NCBI GenBank assembly: GCA_029857655.1
Contig: JAOUGR010000019.1
Span: 1-13,282 of the forward strand
Length of the DNA: 13,282 nucleotides
Reading direction: 5' to 3'
DNA from: Gammaproteobacteria bacterium
GTDB lineage: Bacteria; Pseudomonadota; Gammaproteobacteria; Steroidobacterales; Steroidobacteraceae
Shown here: one piece after another, positions 1 through 9,492 of the stretch
Position numbering within the stretch: position 1 is the stretch's first letter
Layout: every line of letters starts with the position of its first letter
Notes under the pieces: generated by a model
The model's database searches: none
Seen by the model: the letters and a program-made list of their open reading frames with translations, nothing else
What the model was told of the DNA's origin: nothing
Translations under genes and position numbers: made by a program

Positions 1-1
1 C

Positions 2-298
2 ACAGCCATGTTCCTGACGATGATGGCTGGGGGCGTGAAAATCGGCGGCGAAAAGACCAGACCCTGCACCGTCACGAAGACCGGCCCCGCCACGTTTCGC
101 ATCGTGCTCACGCAGGGTCTCAACCGCCAGATTCGCCGCATGTGCTCGGCGCTGGGGTTTCGCGTGCAGAGCCTTCAGCGCGTCCGGATCATGCACATCC
201 GGCTCGGCGCGCTCGCGCCCGGTCGCTGGCGCGACCTGACCGACGCCGAAATCCGGCCCCTGCTTGCAGCCAGGAGCGCGCGCAGCGCCGCGGGTTGA
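2..298 (+). CDS. rluF: 23S rRNA pseudouridine synthase, RluF-type (3' end only)
   Basis: This is the C-terminal part of a pseudouridine synthase of the RsuA/RluB/E/F family. The frame is open to the left edge, so the start and the catalytic Asp lie outside the window. The visible part contains [10 protein letters not shown], then RIMHIRL, then [11 protein letters not shown]. These match the end of E. coli RluF ([28 protein letters not shown] as I remember it) better than RsuA or RluB. RluF isomerises a uridine of 23S rRNA (2604 in E. coli) and can also act on tRNA-Tyr. The long lysine-rich tail of the E. coli enzyme is missing: the protein ends about 10 residues after the conserved core. The gene ends 46 bp before glyQ. 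The subfamily call is an inference from one third of the protein. Confidence 0.8.
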   Translation, partial: TAMFLTMMAGGVKIGGEKTRPCTVTKTGPATFRIVLTQGLNRQIRRMCSALGFRVQSLQRVRIMHIRLGALAPGRWRDLTDAEIRPLLAARSARSAAG

Positions 299-310
299 TC
301 GGGTCGCCGC

Positions 311-316
311 TATACT
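311..316 (+). promoter_or_regulatory. Possible -10 element for glyQS
   Basis: TATACT lies 28 bp before the glyQ ATG in the short gap after the RluF-type gene. It matches the sigma-70 -10 consensus at 5 of 6 positions. No good -35 hexamer sits 16-18 bp upstream, where the sequence is GC-rich coding DNA, so this is only a candidate. Confidence 0.3.
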
Positions 317-344
317 TGGCGGCCTTTGGCAGCACCGCGATCGA

Positions 345-1265
345 ATGCCGAAACCACCGAAAACACAGGCCCCGCGCAATTTCCAGGACCTGATCCTGGC
401 CTTGCAGCGTTACTGGGCGGGCCAGGGCTGCGTGCTGCTCCAGCCCTACGATATGGAAATGGGGGCGGGCACATTCCACACCGCGACATTCCTGCGCGCG
501 CTCGGCCCCGAGCCGTGGTGCGCAGCTTACGTGCAGCCTAGCCGCCGGCCGACCGACGGCCGTTACGGCGACAATCCATTCCGGCTGCAGCATTACTACC
601 AGTTCCAGGTCGTCATGAAGCCGTCGCCAGACGACATCATCGAGCGCTACCTGGGTTCGCTCGCCGCGCTCGGCATCGATGTGCTGATCCACGACATCCG
701 ATTCGTCGAGGACAACTGGGAATCGCCGACCCTCGGCGCGTGGGGCCTCGGCTGGGAAGTCTGGCTGAACGGCATGGAAGTCACGCAATTCACCTATTTC
801 CAGCAGGCCGGCGGTCTCGACTGCCGGCCGGTGACCGGAGAGATCACCTACGGCCTCGAGCGCCTGGCTATGTACCTGCAGGGCGTCGAAAGCGTCTATG
901 ACCTCGTCTGGACCGACGGCCCGGCCGGGCGCGTGACCTACGGCGACGTGTTCCACCAGAACGAGGTCGAGCAATCCGCCTACAACTTCGAGCACGCCGA
1001 CACGGCCGCGCTTTTCGCCGAGTTCGAGCGCCGTGAGCAGGCCTGCGGAACATTGCTCGCAGCGAGCCTGCCGTTGCCGGCTTACGAGCAGGTGCTGAAG
1101 GCCTCGCACGCTTTCAACCTGCTGGATGCGCGCAAGGCGATATCGGTCACCGAGCGTCAACGCTACATCCTCCGGGTGCGCGCGCTGGCGCGTGCCGTGG
1201 CCGCCGCTTACCACGCCAGCCGTGAATTGCTCGGCTTTCCGCTGCTGCGCGGAGCGGCCAAGTGA
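345..1265 (+). CDS. glyQ: Glycyl-tRNA synthetase alpha subunit
   Basis: This is the alpha chain of the bacterial alpha2-beta2 class II glycyl-tRNA synthetase. It forms glycyl-adenylate and charges tRNA-Gly together with GlyS in the cytoplasm. The ATG at 345 gives 306 aa, close to the 303 aa of E. coli GlyQ. The frame is open further upstream, but conserved sequence begins only at [12 protein letters not shown] (about residue 13). Visible landmarks are [13 protein letters not shown] (33-45), [17 protein letters not shown] (62-78) with [10 protein letters not shown] after it, and the class II motif 3 region around [14 protein letters not shown] (about 167-180). No strong Shine-Dalgarno sequence precedes the ATG. 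The stop codon overlaps the GTG start of glyS, so the two subunits are probably translationally coupled and made in equal amounts. Confidence 0.97.
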   Translation: MPKPPKTQAPRNFQDLILALQRYWAGQGCVLLQPYDMEMGAGTFHTATFLRALGPEPWCAAYVQPSRRPTDGRYGDNPFRLQHYYQFQVVMKPSPDDIIERYLGSLAALGIDVLIHDIRFVEDNWESPTLGAWGLGWEVWLNGMEVTQFTYFQQAGGLDCRPVTGEITYGLERLAMYLQGVESVYDLVWTDGPAGRVTYGDVFHQNEVEQSAYNFEHADTAALFAEFERREQACGTLLAASLPLPAYEQVLKASHAFNLLDARKAISVTERQRYILRVRALARAVAAAYHASRELLGFPLLRGAAK

Positions 1266-3370
1266 AGCGGCGCGATTTCCTGGTCGAAATCGGCACTGAG
1301 GAACTGCCACCGAAAAGTCTGTGGGCGCTCGCGGAATCGTTCCGCGACAGCGTGATTTCCGGCCTCGATGCCGCCGGCCTCGCGCACGGCAAGGCCCAAG
1401 CTTATGCGACGCCTCGGCGCCTCGCGGTATTCGTGCGCCGCCTGGCCGACGCCCAGGGCGAGCAGAATCTCAAGCGCCGCGGCCCGCCGGTTTCCGCCGC
1501 TTTCGATGCGGGTGGCGAGCCGACACGCGCAGCGCTCGCCTTCGCCGAATCCTGCGGCGTCGCGATCGCCGCACTCACGCGCGTGACCGAACCGAAGGGC
1601 GATTTCCTGTTCTGCTCCATCACGCGCCCCGGGGCGCCGGCCGCCCAACTCCTCCCGGCCATCGTCCAGCGGGCGCTCGACGGTCTTCCGATCGCCCGCC
1701 GTATGCGCTGGGGCGCGGGCGAAGTCGAGTTTGTCCGGCCCGTGCATTGGGTCGTCATGCTGCATGGCGGCGACGTGGTCGACTGCGATCTGCTCGGTCT
1801 CAGGTCGGGGCGCACGACCCGCGGCCACCGTTTCCATTCCCCGAAACCGATCGTGCTGCGTTCGCCCCGCGGCTATGTCGACGCCCTGGAGAAGCGCGGA
1901 TTCGTGCTGGTGGATTTCGCCGCGCGACGCGAGCGCATCGCGGCAGGCGTCGCCGCCGCCGCCCGGGAGGCGGGTGGCGAGGCAATGATCGATCCGTCCG
2001 TCCTCGACGAGGTGACGGCGCTGTGCGAATGGCCGGTTCCCATCGCCGGCACCTTTGACGCGCGCTTTCTCGAGTTGCCGCCGGAAGTGCTGATCGCAAC
2101 CCTGCAGGACCACCAGCGCTACTTCCCCACGTGTTCGGCTGCGGGCGGGCTGCTGCCGCTTTTCGTGGCGGTTGCCAATATTGAAAGCCGCGATCCCGCG
2201 CAGGTGCGCGCGGGCAACGAGCGCGTGGTCCGGCCACGCCTCGCTGATGCCGCGTTCTTCTATGCCGCCGACCGGAAACAGACCCTTGCATCGCGCGGGC
2301 AAACCCTGGGGGCGGTGACTTTTCAGGCGCGCCTGGGCTCGCTCTCCGACAAGACCGCCCGGATTACGGCCCTCGCCGGCCAGATCGCAGCACTTGCCGG
2401 CAATGACATGGCCCCGGCCCAACGCGCCGCGGAGCTTGCGAAGTGCGACCTGCTGACCGCGATGGTCGGCGAGTTCCCGGAACTGCAGGGCGTCATGGGC
2501 CGTTATTACGCGACGCATGACGGCGAATCGGCCGAAGTCGCGGCCGCCATCGCCGAGCAATACCTGCCGCGCTACGCGGGCGATGCCGTGCCCGCCACCA
2601 GTGCTGGGCTCGCGCTTGCCGTGGCCGACAAGCTGGACACCATCGTCGGCATATTCGCGATCGGGCAGAAACCGACCGGCGCGAAGGATCCGTTTGGCCT
2701 GCGCCGGGCGGCTCTTGGGCTGCTGCGCATCCTGATCGAGAAGCGCGTCGGTATGGATCTCCGTGAACTGATTGTTGCGGCGCTCGAATCAGTGCGGGCC
2801 GATATACAGCGCCTCGCGGAAGGCAAGCCGCTGCCGGTCGCGGACAGCGTCGTGGACGAGATCTACGGGTTCATGATGGAGCGGCTGCGCGCCTGGTATC
2901 TCGAGGGTGCTCCCGGCGTGACAACCGAGATGTTCGACGCCGTGCTCGACATGCGTCCGGTGTCGCCACTCGATTTCGATGATCGCCTGCGTGCGTTGGT
3001 CGCTTTCCTGGCGCTGCCGGAAGCGGCGAGCTTGACCGCGGCCAACAAGCGCATCGGGAACATCCTGCGCAAGTCCGGCGAACAGGCCAGCCTGCGCGTG
3101 GACCAGCAACTGCTGTCCGATCCGGCCGAGCGGCAACTCGCCGCCGCGCTTGACGAACTGCGCGTGGAAATAGAGGGAACAATCGCGGGGCGGCGCTACG
3201 GCGACGCGATGCGCCGGCTCGCCACGTTGCGGCCAGCCGTGGACACGTTCTTCGATCGCGTGATGGTCATGGCGGATGATCCGGCCGTGCGCGCAAACCG
3301 CCTGGCATTGCTCGCCGCGTTGCAGCGATTGTTCCAGCACACCGCCAATTTATCGCGCCTGCCAGGCTGA
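1262..3370 (+). CDS. glyS: Glycyl-tRNA synthetase beta subunit
   Basis: This is the beta chain of the tetrameric glycyl-tRNA synthetase. It supplies tRNA binding and is needed for activity of the GlyQ chain. It has 702 aa against 689 in E. coli. The start is GTG at 1262 in a GTGA overlap with the glyQ stop, with GGAG at 1251-1254 as a well-placed ribosome binding site. The N-terminus [13 protein letters not shown] is typical of the family. Further landmarks are [43 protein letters not shown] with YYATHDGE after it, and [16 protein letters not shown]. The C-terminal DALR-type tRNA-binding part ends in [19 protein letters not shown]. The gene is intact. In Pseudomonas a gmhB-like gene follows glyS; here the acyltransferase follows directly after 49 bp. 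Confidence 0.97.
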   Translation: MKRRDFLVEIGTEELPPKSLWALAESFRDSVISGLDAAGLAHGKAQAYATPRRLAVFVRRLADAQGEQNLKRRGPPVSAAFDAGGEPTRAALAFAESCGVAIAALTRVTEPKGDFLFCSITRPGAPAAQLLPAIVQRALDGLPIARRMRWGAGEVEFVRPVHWVVMLHGGDVVDCDLLGLRSGRTTRGHRFHSPKPIVLRSPRGYVDALEKRGFVLVDFAARRERIAAGVAAAAREAGGEAMIDPSVLDEVTALCEWPVPIAGTFDARFLELPPEVLIATLQDHQRYFPTCSAAGGLLPLFVAVANIESRDPAQVRAGNERVVRPRLADAAFFYAADRKQTLASRGQTLGAVTFQARLGSLSDKTARITALAGQIAALAGNDMAPAQRAAELAKCDLLTAMVGEFPELQGVMGRYYATHDGESAEVAAAIAEQYLPRYAGDAVPATSAGLALAVADKLDTIVGIFAIGQKPTGAKDPFGLRRAALGLLRILIEKRVGMDLRELIVAALESVRADIQRLAEGKPLPVADSVVDEIYGFMMERLRAWYLEGAPGVTTEMFDAVLDMRPVSPLDFDDRLRALVAFLALPEAASLTAANKRIGNILRKSGEQASLRVDQQLLSDPAERQLAAALDELRVEIEGTIAGRRYGDAMRRLATLRPAVDTFFDRVMVMADDPAVRANRLALLAALQRLFQHTANLSRLPG

Positions 3371-3403
3371 AAAACCCGCTATCCCGGATGTCTATAAGCA
3401 TCC
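3369..3403 (+). repeat. Direct repeat copy A with imperfect palindromic core
   Basis: This 35-bp stretch matches 4302-4338 at about 30 positions with one 2-bp gap. Both read GAAAAAC, then a CGC/ATC-containing stretch, then an 18-bp core. The core here (3386-3403) is GGATGTCTATAAGCATCC, with GGATG/CATCC arms. It starts on the last two bases of the glyS stop codon and ends 16 bp before the acyltransferase ATG. The AT-rich sequence after it (ATATTTAATT) could also make it a weak glyS terminator. Its role is unknown. Confidence 0.65.
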
Positions 3404-3419
3404 ATATTTAATTCAACTG

Positions 3420-4205
3420 ATGGCATTCAAAGACAATTCCCCCGGCCAACCCGGCAGAACAGCGCGGTGGCGCCGGATTGCGCCCCTGCAGTGGCTCGCA
3501 TCGCTCGTTTACACGACGCTTTTATTCGCGGGATCGTTCGCCTGGGGCGCATTGATCACGCTTGTCGGCTGGCTGCCATTTCGCTTGCTGTACCGGTTCG
3601 CGCGCGGCTGGGCGGGCTCCAATATGTGGCTTGCGAAAATCCTGTGCGGCCTCGACTGGGTAGTCGAGGGTCACGAAAACATCCCGCGCGAAGGCGCGCA
3701 CATCTCGATGTGGAAACACGCCTCAGCCTGGGAAGCTATGGCGCAGATGATCATCTTTCCGCCGGCGGCGTGGGTTTACAAGCGCGAGATCTTATGGATC
3801 CCGCTGGTCGGCTGGGCAACCTGGATGATGCGCGGCATCGCGATCGACCGCGGCGCCGGCCACCGCGCCGTCAACCAGATTCTCGACCAGGGCCGCGCGC
3901 GCCTTGCGGCTGGCGTCTGGGTGATGGTCTTTCCCGAAGGCACCCGCGTCGAGCCGGGCGAGACCCGCAAGTACGGAATGTCGGGCGCGCTGCTCGCGTC
4001 GCAGACAGGCGCGAAAGTAATTCCGGTTGCGCACAACGCCGGTGACTTCTGGCCGCGGCGCGGCCTGCTGAAAAAGCCCGGGCTGATCCGCGTCGTGATC
4101 GGGCCACCGATAGAAACGACTGGCCGTGATCCGCGCGCGTTGAATGCCGAGGTGCAGACCTGGATCGAATCAACGATGCGTGAGATCAGCGCCGCGGCGC
4201 GTTAG
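3420..4205 (+). CDS. 1-acyl-sn-glycerol-3-phosphate acyltransferase family protein (PlsC-like)
   Basis: This is a membrane acyltransferase of the LPLAT/PlsC family, probably making phosphatidic acid from lysophosphatidic acid. A role in lipid A acylation, as proposed for the Pseudomonas neighbour of gyrB, is also possible. The ATG at 3420 gives 261 aa. It has no Shine-Dalgarno sequence and follows an AT-rich leader, so the start is likely but not certain. A hydrophobic segment at about 24-57 should anchor it in the inner membrane. Motif I is HASAWE (100-105), an HX4E form in place of the usual HX4D. Motif III is FPEGTR (171-176), followed by SGALLASQTGAKVIPVAHN as the motif IV region. It lies 49 bp after glyS in the same direction and is convergent with gyrB. 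The position next to gyrB and glyS matches Pseudomonas. The substrate cannot be read from the sequence. Confidence 0.88.
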   Translation: MAFKDNSPGQPGRTARWRRIAPLQWLASLVYTTLLFAGSFAWGALITLVGWLPFRLLYRFARGWAGSNMWLAKILCGLDWVVEGHENIPREGAHISMWKHASAWEAMAQMIIFPPAAWVYKREILWIPLVGWATWMMRGIAIDRGAGHRAVNQILDQGRARLAAGVWVMVFPEGTRVEPGETRKYGMSGALLASQTGAKVIPVAHNAGDFWPRRGLLKKPGLIRVVIGPPIETTGRDPRALNAEVQTWIESTMREISAAAR

Positions 4206-4240
4206 CGAGTGCGCGCCTCACCGGAAATTCACGGCGCCGC

Positions 4241-4266
4241 AGCCGACGATTTCAGCGGCGGCTTTT
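4241..4266 (+). terminator. Possible terminator of the acyltransferase gene
   Basis: AGCCG at 4241-4245 can pair with CGGCT at 4259-4263, and the stem is followed by more T residues (run 4263-4266). A competing stem GCCGC/GCGGC (4236-4240 with 4255-4259) uses the same region. It lies about 40 bp after the stop codon. The T-run is short, so this is a weak call. Confidence 0.35.
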
Positions 4267-4301
4267 CCCGGTCTGGTCGTGGCTTGTGCCGGTTGGACAC
4301 C

Positions 4302-4342
4302 GAAAAACACGCGATCTTTCGGATGTTTATAAACATCCGAAA
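4302..4342 (+). repeat. Direct repeat copy B with perfect 26-bp palindrome
   Basis: This is the second copy of the repeat seen at 3369-3403, in the same orientation about 930 bp away. It lies between the convergent acyltransferase and gyrB genes. Its core (4321-4338) is GGATGTTTATAAACATCC. The perfect palindrome extends to TTTC/GAAA on both sides (4317-4342). It has no unpaired loop and no T-run directly after it on either strand, so it looks more like an operator or dyad protein site than a standard terminator. Bidirectional termination remains possible because the region is convergent. Confidence 0.7.
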
Positions 4343-4368
4343 ATACCCCAACCCGCTGAAAAACCGGA

Positions 4369-6816
<2,448 letters not shown>

Positions 6817-7072
6817 CTAGCACGAGAATCTTGGTTTTTGCTTTGTTTTTCAGTTGCTTGGCTTAACTGAGCGGGGCCCCGCGGGCCGGGTTGTCGCTTG
6901 TGGATGAATCTGTGGAAAAGCCCGGCTTTTCACCCGCATTCTGTGGGTGTCATTTTGCGATGCAAAACAAACCGTCGGGGTGTCTCGTGGGCTGGATCTG
7001 GGCGGTCGCGGTGCATTTTTGTGCCCTGGATCCACGTCCGCGCGCATGGCAATCCTGCGCTTGCTTTGCCGC

Positions 7073-7081
7073 TGTGGATAA
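7073..7081 (-). promoter_or_regulatory. DnaA box (exact consensus)
   Basis: TGTGGATAA is the exact complement of the 9-bp DnaA box TTATCCACA. It lies between recF and gyrB, 11 bp from the nearest parS site. It may regulate gyrB, titrate DnaA, or belong to an extended origin. Confidence 0.7.
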
Positions 7082-7092
7082 GCGCCGCGGCA

Positions 7093-7108
7093 TGTTCCAC
7101 GTGGAACA
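7093..7108. promoter_or_regulatory. parS site (ParB binding), intergenic copy
   Basis: TGTTCCACGTGGAACA is a perfect 16-bp palindrome. It matches the chromosomal parS consensus TGTTNCACGTGNAACA bound by ParB/Spo0J. It lies 10 bp after the recF stop codon. ParB loading here would promote origin segregation with ParA and help recruit SMC. The parA and parB genes are not in the window. Confidence 0.9.
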
Positions 7109-7118
7109 ACCGCCCCGC

Positions 7119-8183
7119 TCACCCTGGGCGGATGGCGCCCTGTTCCACGTGGAACACCCGGCTCTGCCCGGGCAGCCCCGGGATCTCGCCGCGCAATGAC
7201 GTAACCCAGATCTGTGCCGGAACCGTGCGCACCGCTGCCATGAGCAAGCCAAGATTTTCGCTGTCGAGCTCCGCCGCAGGATCATCCAGCAAGAGCGCCG
7301 AGCGTCCGGGGCGCTCCTGCTCCTGAATTTGCAGCTGCGCCAGCATCAGGCCTGCCGCGACCAGCTTTTGCTGGCCGCGTGATACGCGGTCCTTGGCTGC
7401 GCGTCCGCCCACCTCAACTGCTGCGTCGCCCCGGTGCGGCCCCGCCTGGGTTGCGCGATAGCGGCGGTCCCGGGCTCTGTCGGCCTCAAGCGCCTCCAGC
7501 AGCGGCCTCTTTTCGTCCCACCCGCGGCTATGTACCAGGGTGATCGGACTGCCCAGCAGGGCTTTGCCAATCGCCTCCAGCGGGTCCCGCAGCCGCTCCA
7601 GATAGGCCTCCCGCTGCCGCACCAGCTCCTCGCCGCTGGCTGCCAGCTCCTGTTCCCATGCCGCAAGATCGCTATCGCCGCGATCCTGCTTCAGCGCCGC
7701 GTTGCGTTGCCGGAGCGCGAGGTGATAGCGCCGCCAGGTGCTCAGGAAGGCCGGTTCCACGTGGAACACCCCCCAGTCGAGAAAGCGGCGGCGGCGGCCC
7801 GGGCCCTCTTCAAGCAGCTTGTGGATTTCCGGGTCGATGACCTGGGCCGGGAATTGCTCGGCAAGCGCGGCCACGCCAGCGGCCGGCGCGCCGCCCGCCT
7901 GCCACTCCGTTCCATTGCGCCGCGCACGCACGCCGAGCATCACGGGGGATACGCCGCCGCTGCTGCGGCCGGCCAGCACGAAGGCGTCCTGGCCGTGCCG
8001 AATCAGCGTGTCACGCTGCCGGCAGCGAAAAGATCGGCCACGACCCAGGAAAAAAGCCGCCTCAAGCAGGCTGGTCTTGCCGGATGCGTTTGGGCCGACA
8101 AAGACGTTCGCGACCGGATCCAGCTCCAGCTCAACTGACGCCAGGCAGCGGAATTGTTCGGCGCGAAACCAGCTGAGGGGCAT
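7119..8183 (-). CDS. recF: DNA replication and repair protein RecF
   Basis: RecF is an SMC-like ATPase that loads RecA at gapped DNA together with RecO and RecR. This copy has 354 aa, against 357 in E. coli. Visible motifs are Walker A GPNASGKT (30-37), the ABC-type signature SRGQQK (268-273) and Walker B LLLDDPAAELD (297-307). Two conserved family segments are FLDWGVFHVEP (about 134-144) and the C-terminal VFHVEQGAI (343-351). The ATG at 8183 has AAGGGG as ribosome binding site, which overlaps the dnaN stop region; only 8 bp separate the genes, so translation is probably coupled. Two parS-like sequences are written within the codons of the two FHVE segments. The gene is complete. Confidence 0.96.
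   Translation of the reverse strand: MPLSWFRAEQFRCLASVELELDPVANVFVGPNASGKTSLLEAAFFLGRGRSFRCRQRDTLIRHGQDAFVLAGRSSGGVSPVMLGVRARRNGTEWQAGGAPAAGVAALAEQFPAQVIDPEIHKLLEEGPGRRRRFLDWGVFHVEPAFLSTWRRYHLALRQRNAALKQDRGDSDLAAWEQELAASGEELVRQREAYLERLRDPLEAIGKALLGSPITLVHSRGWDEKRPLLEALEADRARDRRYRATQAGPHRGDAAVEVGGRAAKDRVSRGQQKLVAAGLMLAQLQIQEQERPGRSALLLDDPAAELDSENLGLLMAAVRTVPAQIWVTSLRGEIPGLPGQSRVFHVEQGAIRPG
7141..7156. promoter_or_regulatory. parS site inside the recF 3' end
   Basis: TGTTCCACGTGGAACA is an exact copy of the intergenic site, 48 bp away from start to start. It is read on the minus strand as the VFHVEQ codons of RecF (residues 343-348). A ParB site is the most likely reading, given the second identical copy nearby. 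Confidence 0.85.
7753..7768. promoter_or_regulatory. parS-like site inside recF
   Basis: On the minus strand this reads TGTTCCACGTGGAACC, matching the 16-bp parS palindrome except for the last base. As I recall it, this is the same form as sites used by Pseudomonas ParB. It encodes VFHVEP of RecF (139-144). The 14-bp core GTTCCACGTGGAAC is perfect. Confidence 0.75.
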
Positions 8184-8191
8184 TGCGCCCC

Positions 8192-9286
8192 TTACAGCCT
8201 CATGGGCATGACGACGTAGCGGGCGCTGCTTGCCCCTGGCGCACGCACGAGACAGCTCGAATTTCCGTCGGTCACGCCGATTTCCACCTCGGCCCCATCT
8301 ACCGCGGCGAGGGCTTCGAGCAGGTAGGTCACGTTGAAACCCACCTCGAGTTCATCGCCCTTGTAGTTCACCTCGACCTGTTCCTCGGCTTCTTCCTGCT
8401 CGGGGTTGTGCGCCTGCAGCGTCAGGGAATTTTTCTTCAGCGCCAGCCGGATGCCGCGGTATTTCTCGTTCGCAAGGATCGAGGTGCGGTGCAGGGCTGC
8501 ACGCAGCATTTCCCGGTCCGCGACGACCGCCTTTGGCGATGCGGCGGGAATGACCCGACTGTACTCCGGGAACCTGCCGTCAATGAGCTTCGAAGTGAAG
8601 CGAACGTCGCCGATATGGGCGCGAACGTGATTGGTCCCAATGGTGACGGAAACATTACCTTCCGTGCCCAGTAGGCGCTGTAACTCCAGGACACCCTTGC
8701 GGGGAATGATGACTTGCTGCACCTGTGCTTTTGACGGCAGATCCATTTCGCACAATGCCAGACGATGGCCGTCAGTCGCGACCGTTCGCAGCATTTTCCC
8801 GTCCGTTTCGAGCAACATCCCATTCAAGTAATAGCGAACGTCCTGCTGGGCCATCGAAAAGTGCGTCTTGTCCAGGAGGCGCTTCAGATCCGCCTGGGCG
8901 AGTTCCAGCGTTTGTTGCTTGGCCAGCTCGTCGATGACCGGGAAATCGGCGGCCGGCAGCGTGGCGAGTACGAAGCGGCTGCGGCCTCCACGGACGGTGG
9001 CTTTTTCGCCATCTTGGGTAAATGTCAGCGTGACGCCATCAGGCAGCGAGCGACAGATATCCAGCAGCTTGCGGCCGGGCAGGGTGATCTGCCCATCCGT
9101 GCCGGACTTGATCGCGGCCTGGGCGACCAGCTCCACCTCCAGATCCGTTGCCGTGATCGAGAGCTTTCCCTGCTTCGCGGACAACAGCAGATTCGCCAGT
9201 ATCGGCATCGTCTGGCGCCGCTCAACGACGCCGATGACGGACTGAAGTGCGGCAAGCAGGTGTTCGCGTTCAGCACTGAATTTCAT
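8192..9286 (-). CDS. dnaN: DNA polymerase III beta subunit (sliding clamp)
   Basis: The beta clamp is a ring-shaped homodimer that tethers DNA polymerase III and other enzymes to DNA. It has 364 aa, against 366 in E. coli, with three similar subdomains of about 120 residues. The N-terminus MKFSAEREHLLAALQSVIGVVERR, with TMPILANLLL after it, is a clear match. The C-terminus ends in YVVMPMRL, as in other proteobacterial clamps. Further landmarks are ATDGHRLALCE, IPRKGVLEL and DGRFPEY. The ATG at 9286 is preceded by AGGTG at a usual distance. The gene follows dnaA after a 206-bp gap that carries origin-like signals, and is followed closely by recF. Confidence 0.97.
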   Translation of the reverse strand: MKFSAEREHLLAALQSVIGVVERRQTMPILANLLLSAKQGKLSITATDLEVELVAQAAIKSGTDGQITLPGRKLLDICRSLPDGVTLTFTQDGEKATVRGGRSRFVLATLPAADFPVIDELAKQQTLELAQADLKRLLDKTHFSMAQQDVRYYLNGMLLETDGKMLRTVATDGHRLALCEMDLPSKAQVQQVIIPRKGVLELQRLLGTEGNVSVTIGTNHVRAHIGDVRFTSKLIDGRFPEYSRVIPAASPKAVVADREMLRAALHRTSILANEKYRGIRLALKKNSLTLQAHNPEQEEAEEQVEVNYKGDELEVGFNVTYLLEALAAVDGAEVEIGVTDGNSSCLVRAPGASSARYVVMPMRL

Positions 9287-9492
9287 CTGTGCACCTGATT
9301 TGAATTAGTGATTCTTATGATAGTAGTAGTAATAGAGCAGAGCATTTCCGGTGGAAAACCCGCATAAATTAACGCCCGGCAACGGCTTGCACGAAGTACA
9401 AACACATGTGTTTCCTGCGGCGTTCCTCTGTCTCCCCTGTGGAGCGGCTGTGGAGCAAATATCCTCCAGAGCATCCGCACACATTATCCACA
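9287..9492. other. dnaA-dnaN gap, best candidate for oriC unwinding region
   Basis: This gap combines the parts expected at a bacterial origin. An AT-rich stretch (about 9296-9336) contains five tandem triplets TAG TAG TAG TAA TAG (9321-9335). Read 3' to 5' these are GAT/AAT, the DnaA-trio pattern. On the dnaA side follow a degenerate box GGTGGAAAA (9350-9358), a perfect palindrome AAACACATGTGTTT (9400-9413), two weak boxes TGTGGAGCG (9438-9446) and TGTGGAGCA (9449-9457), and an exact DnaA box (9484-9492). The trio polarity fits unwinding away from the boxes towards dnaN. A dnaN promoter probably lies here too but is not resolved. Confidence 0.6.
9484..9492 (+). promoter_or_regulatory. DnaA box (exact consensus)
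   Basis: TTATCCACA abuts the dnaA stop codon, at the dnaA end of the dnaA-dnaN gap. It is the strongest DnaA site in that gap and faces the AT-rich trio region about 150 bp away. Confidence 0.75.

Noticed and set aside
2123..2138. CACGTG core within glyS as a possible fourth parS site
   Set aside because: Only the central 6-7 bp match; the flanks do not form the GTTNCACGTGNAAC palindrome.
1208..2560. Long minus-strand open frame (450 aa) opposite glyQ/glyS, and a similar one at 189-1310
   Set aside because: Both lie opposite well-supported glyQ and glyS, have no family features and fit the expected antisense shadow at high GC.
7820..7828. TGTGGATTT in recF and TGTGGATGT in gyrB as DnaA boxes
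   Set aside because: They have two mismatches or imperfect ends and lie in coding sequence without clustering.
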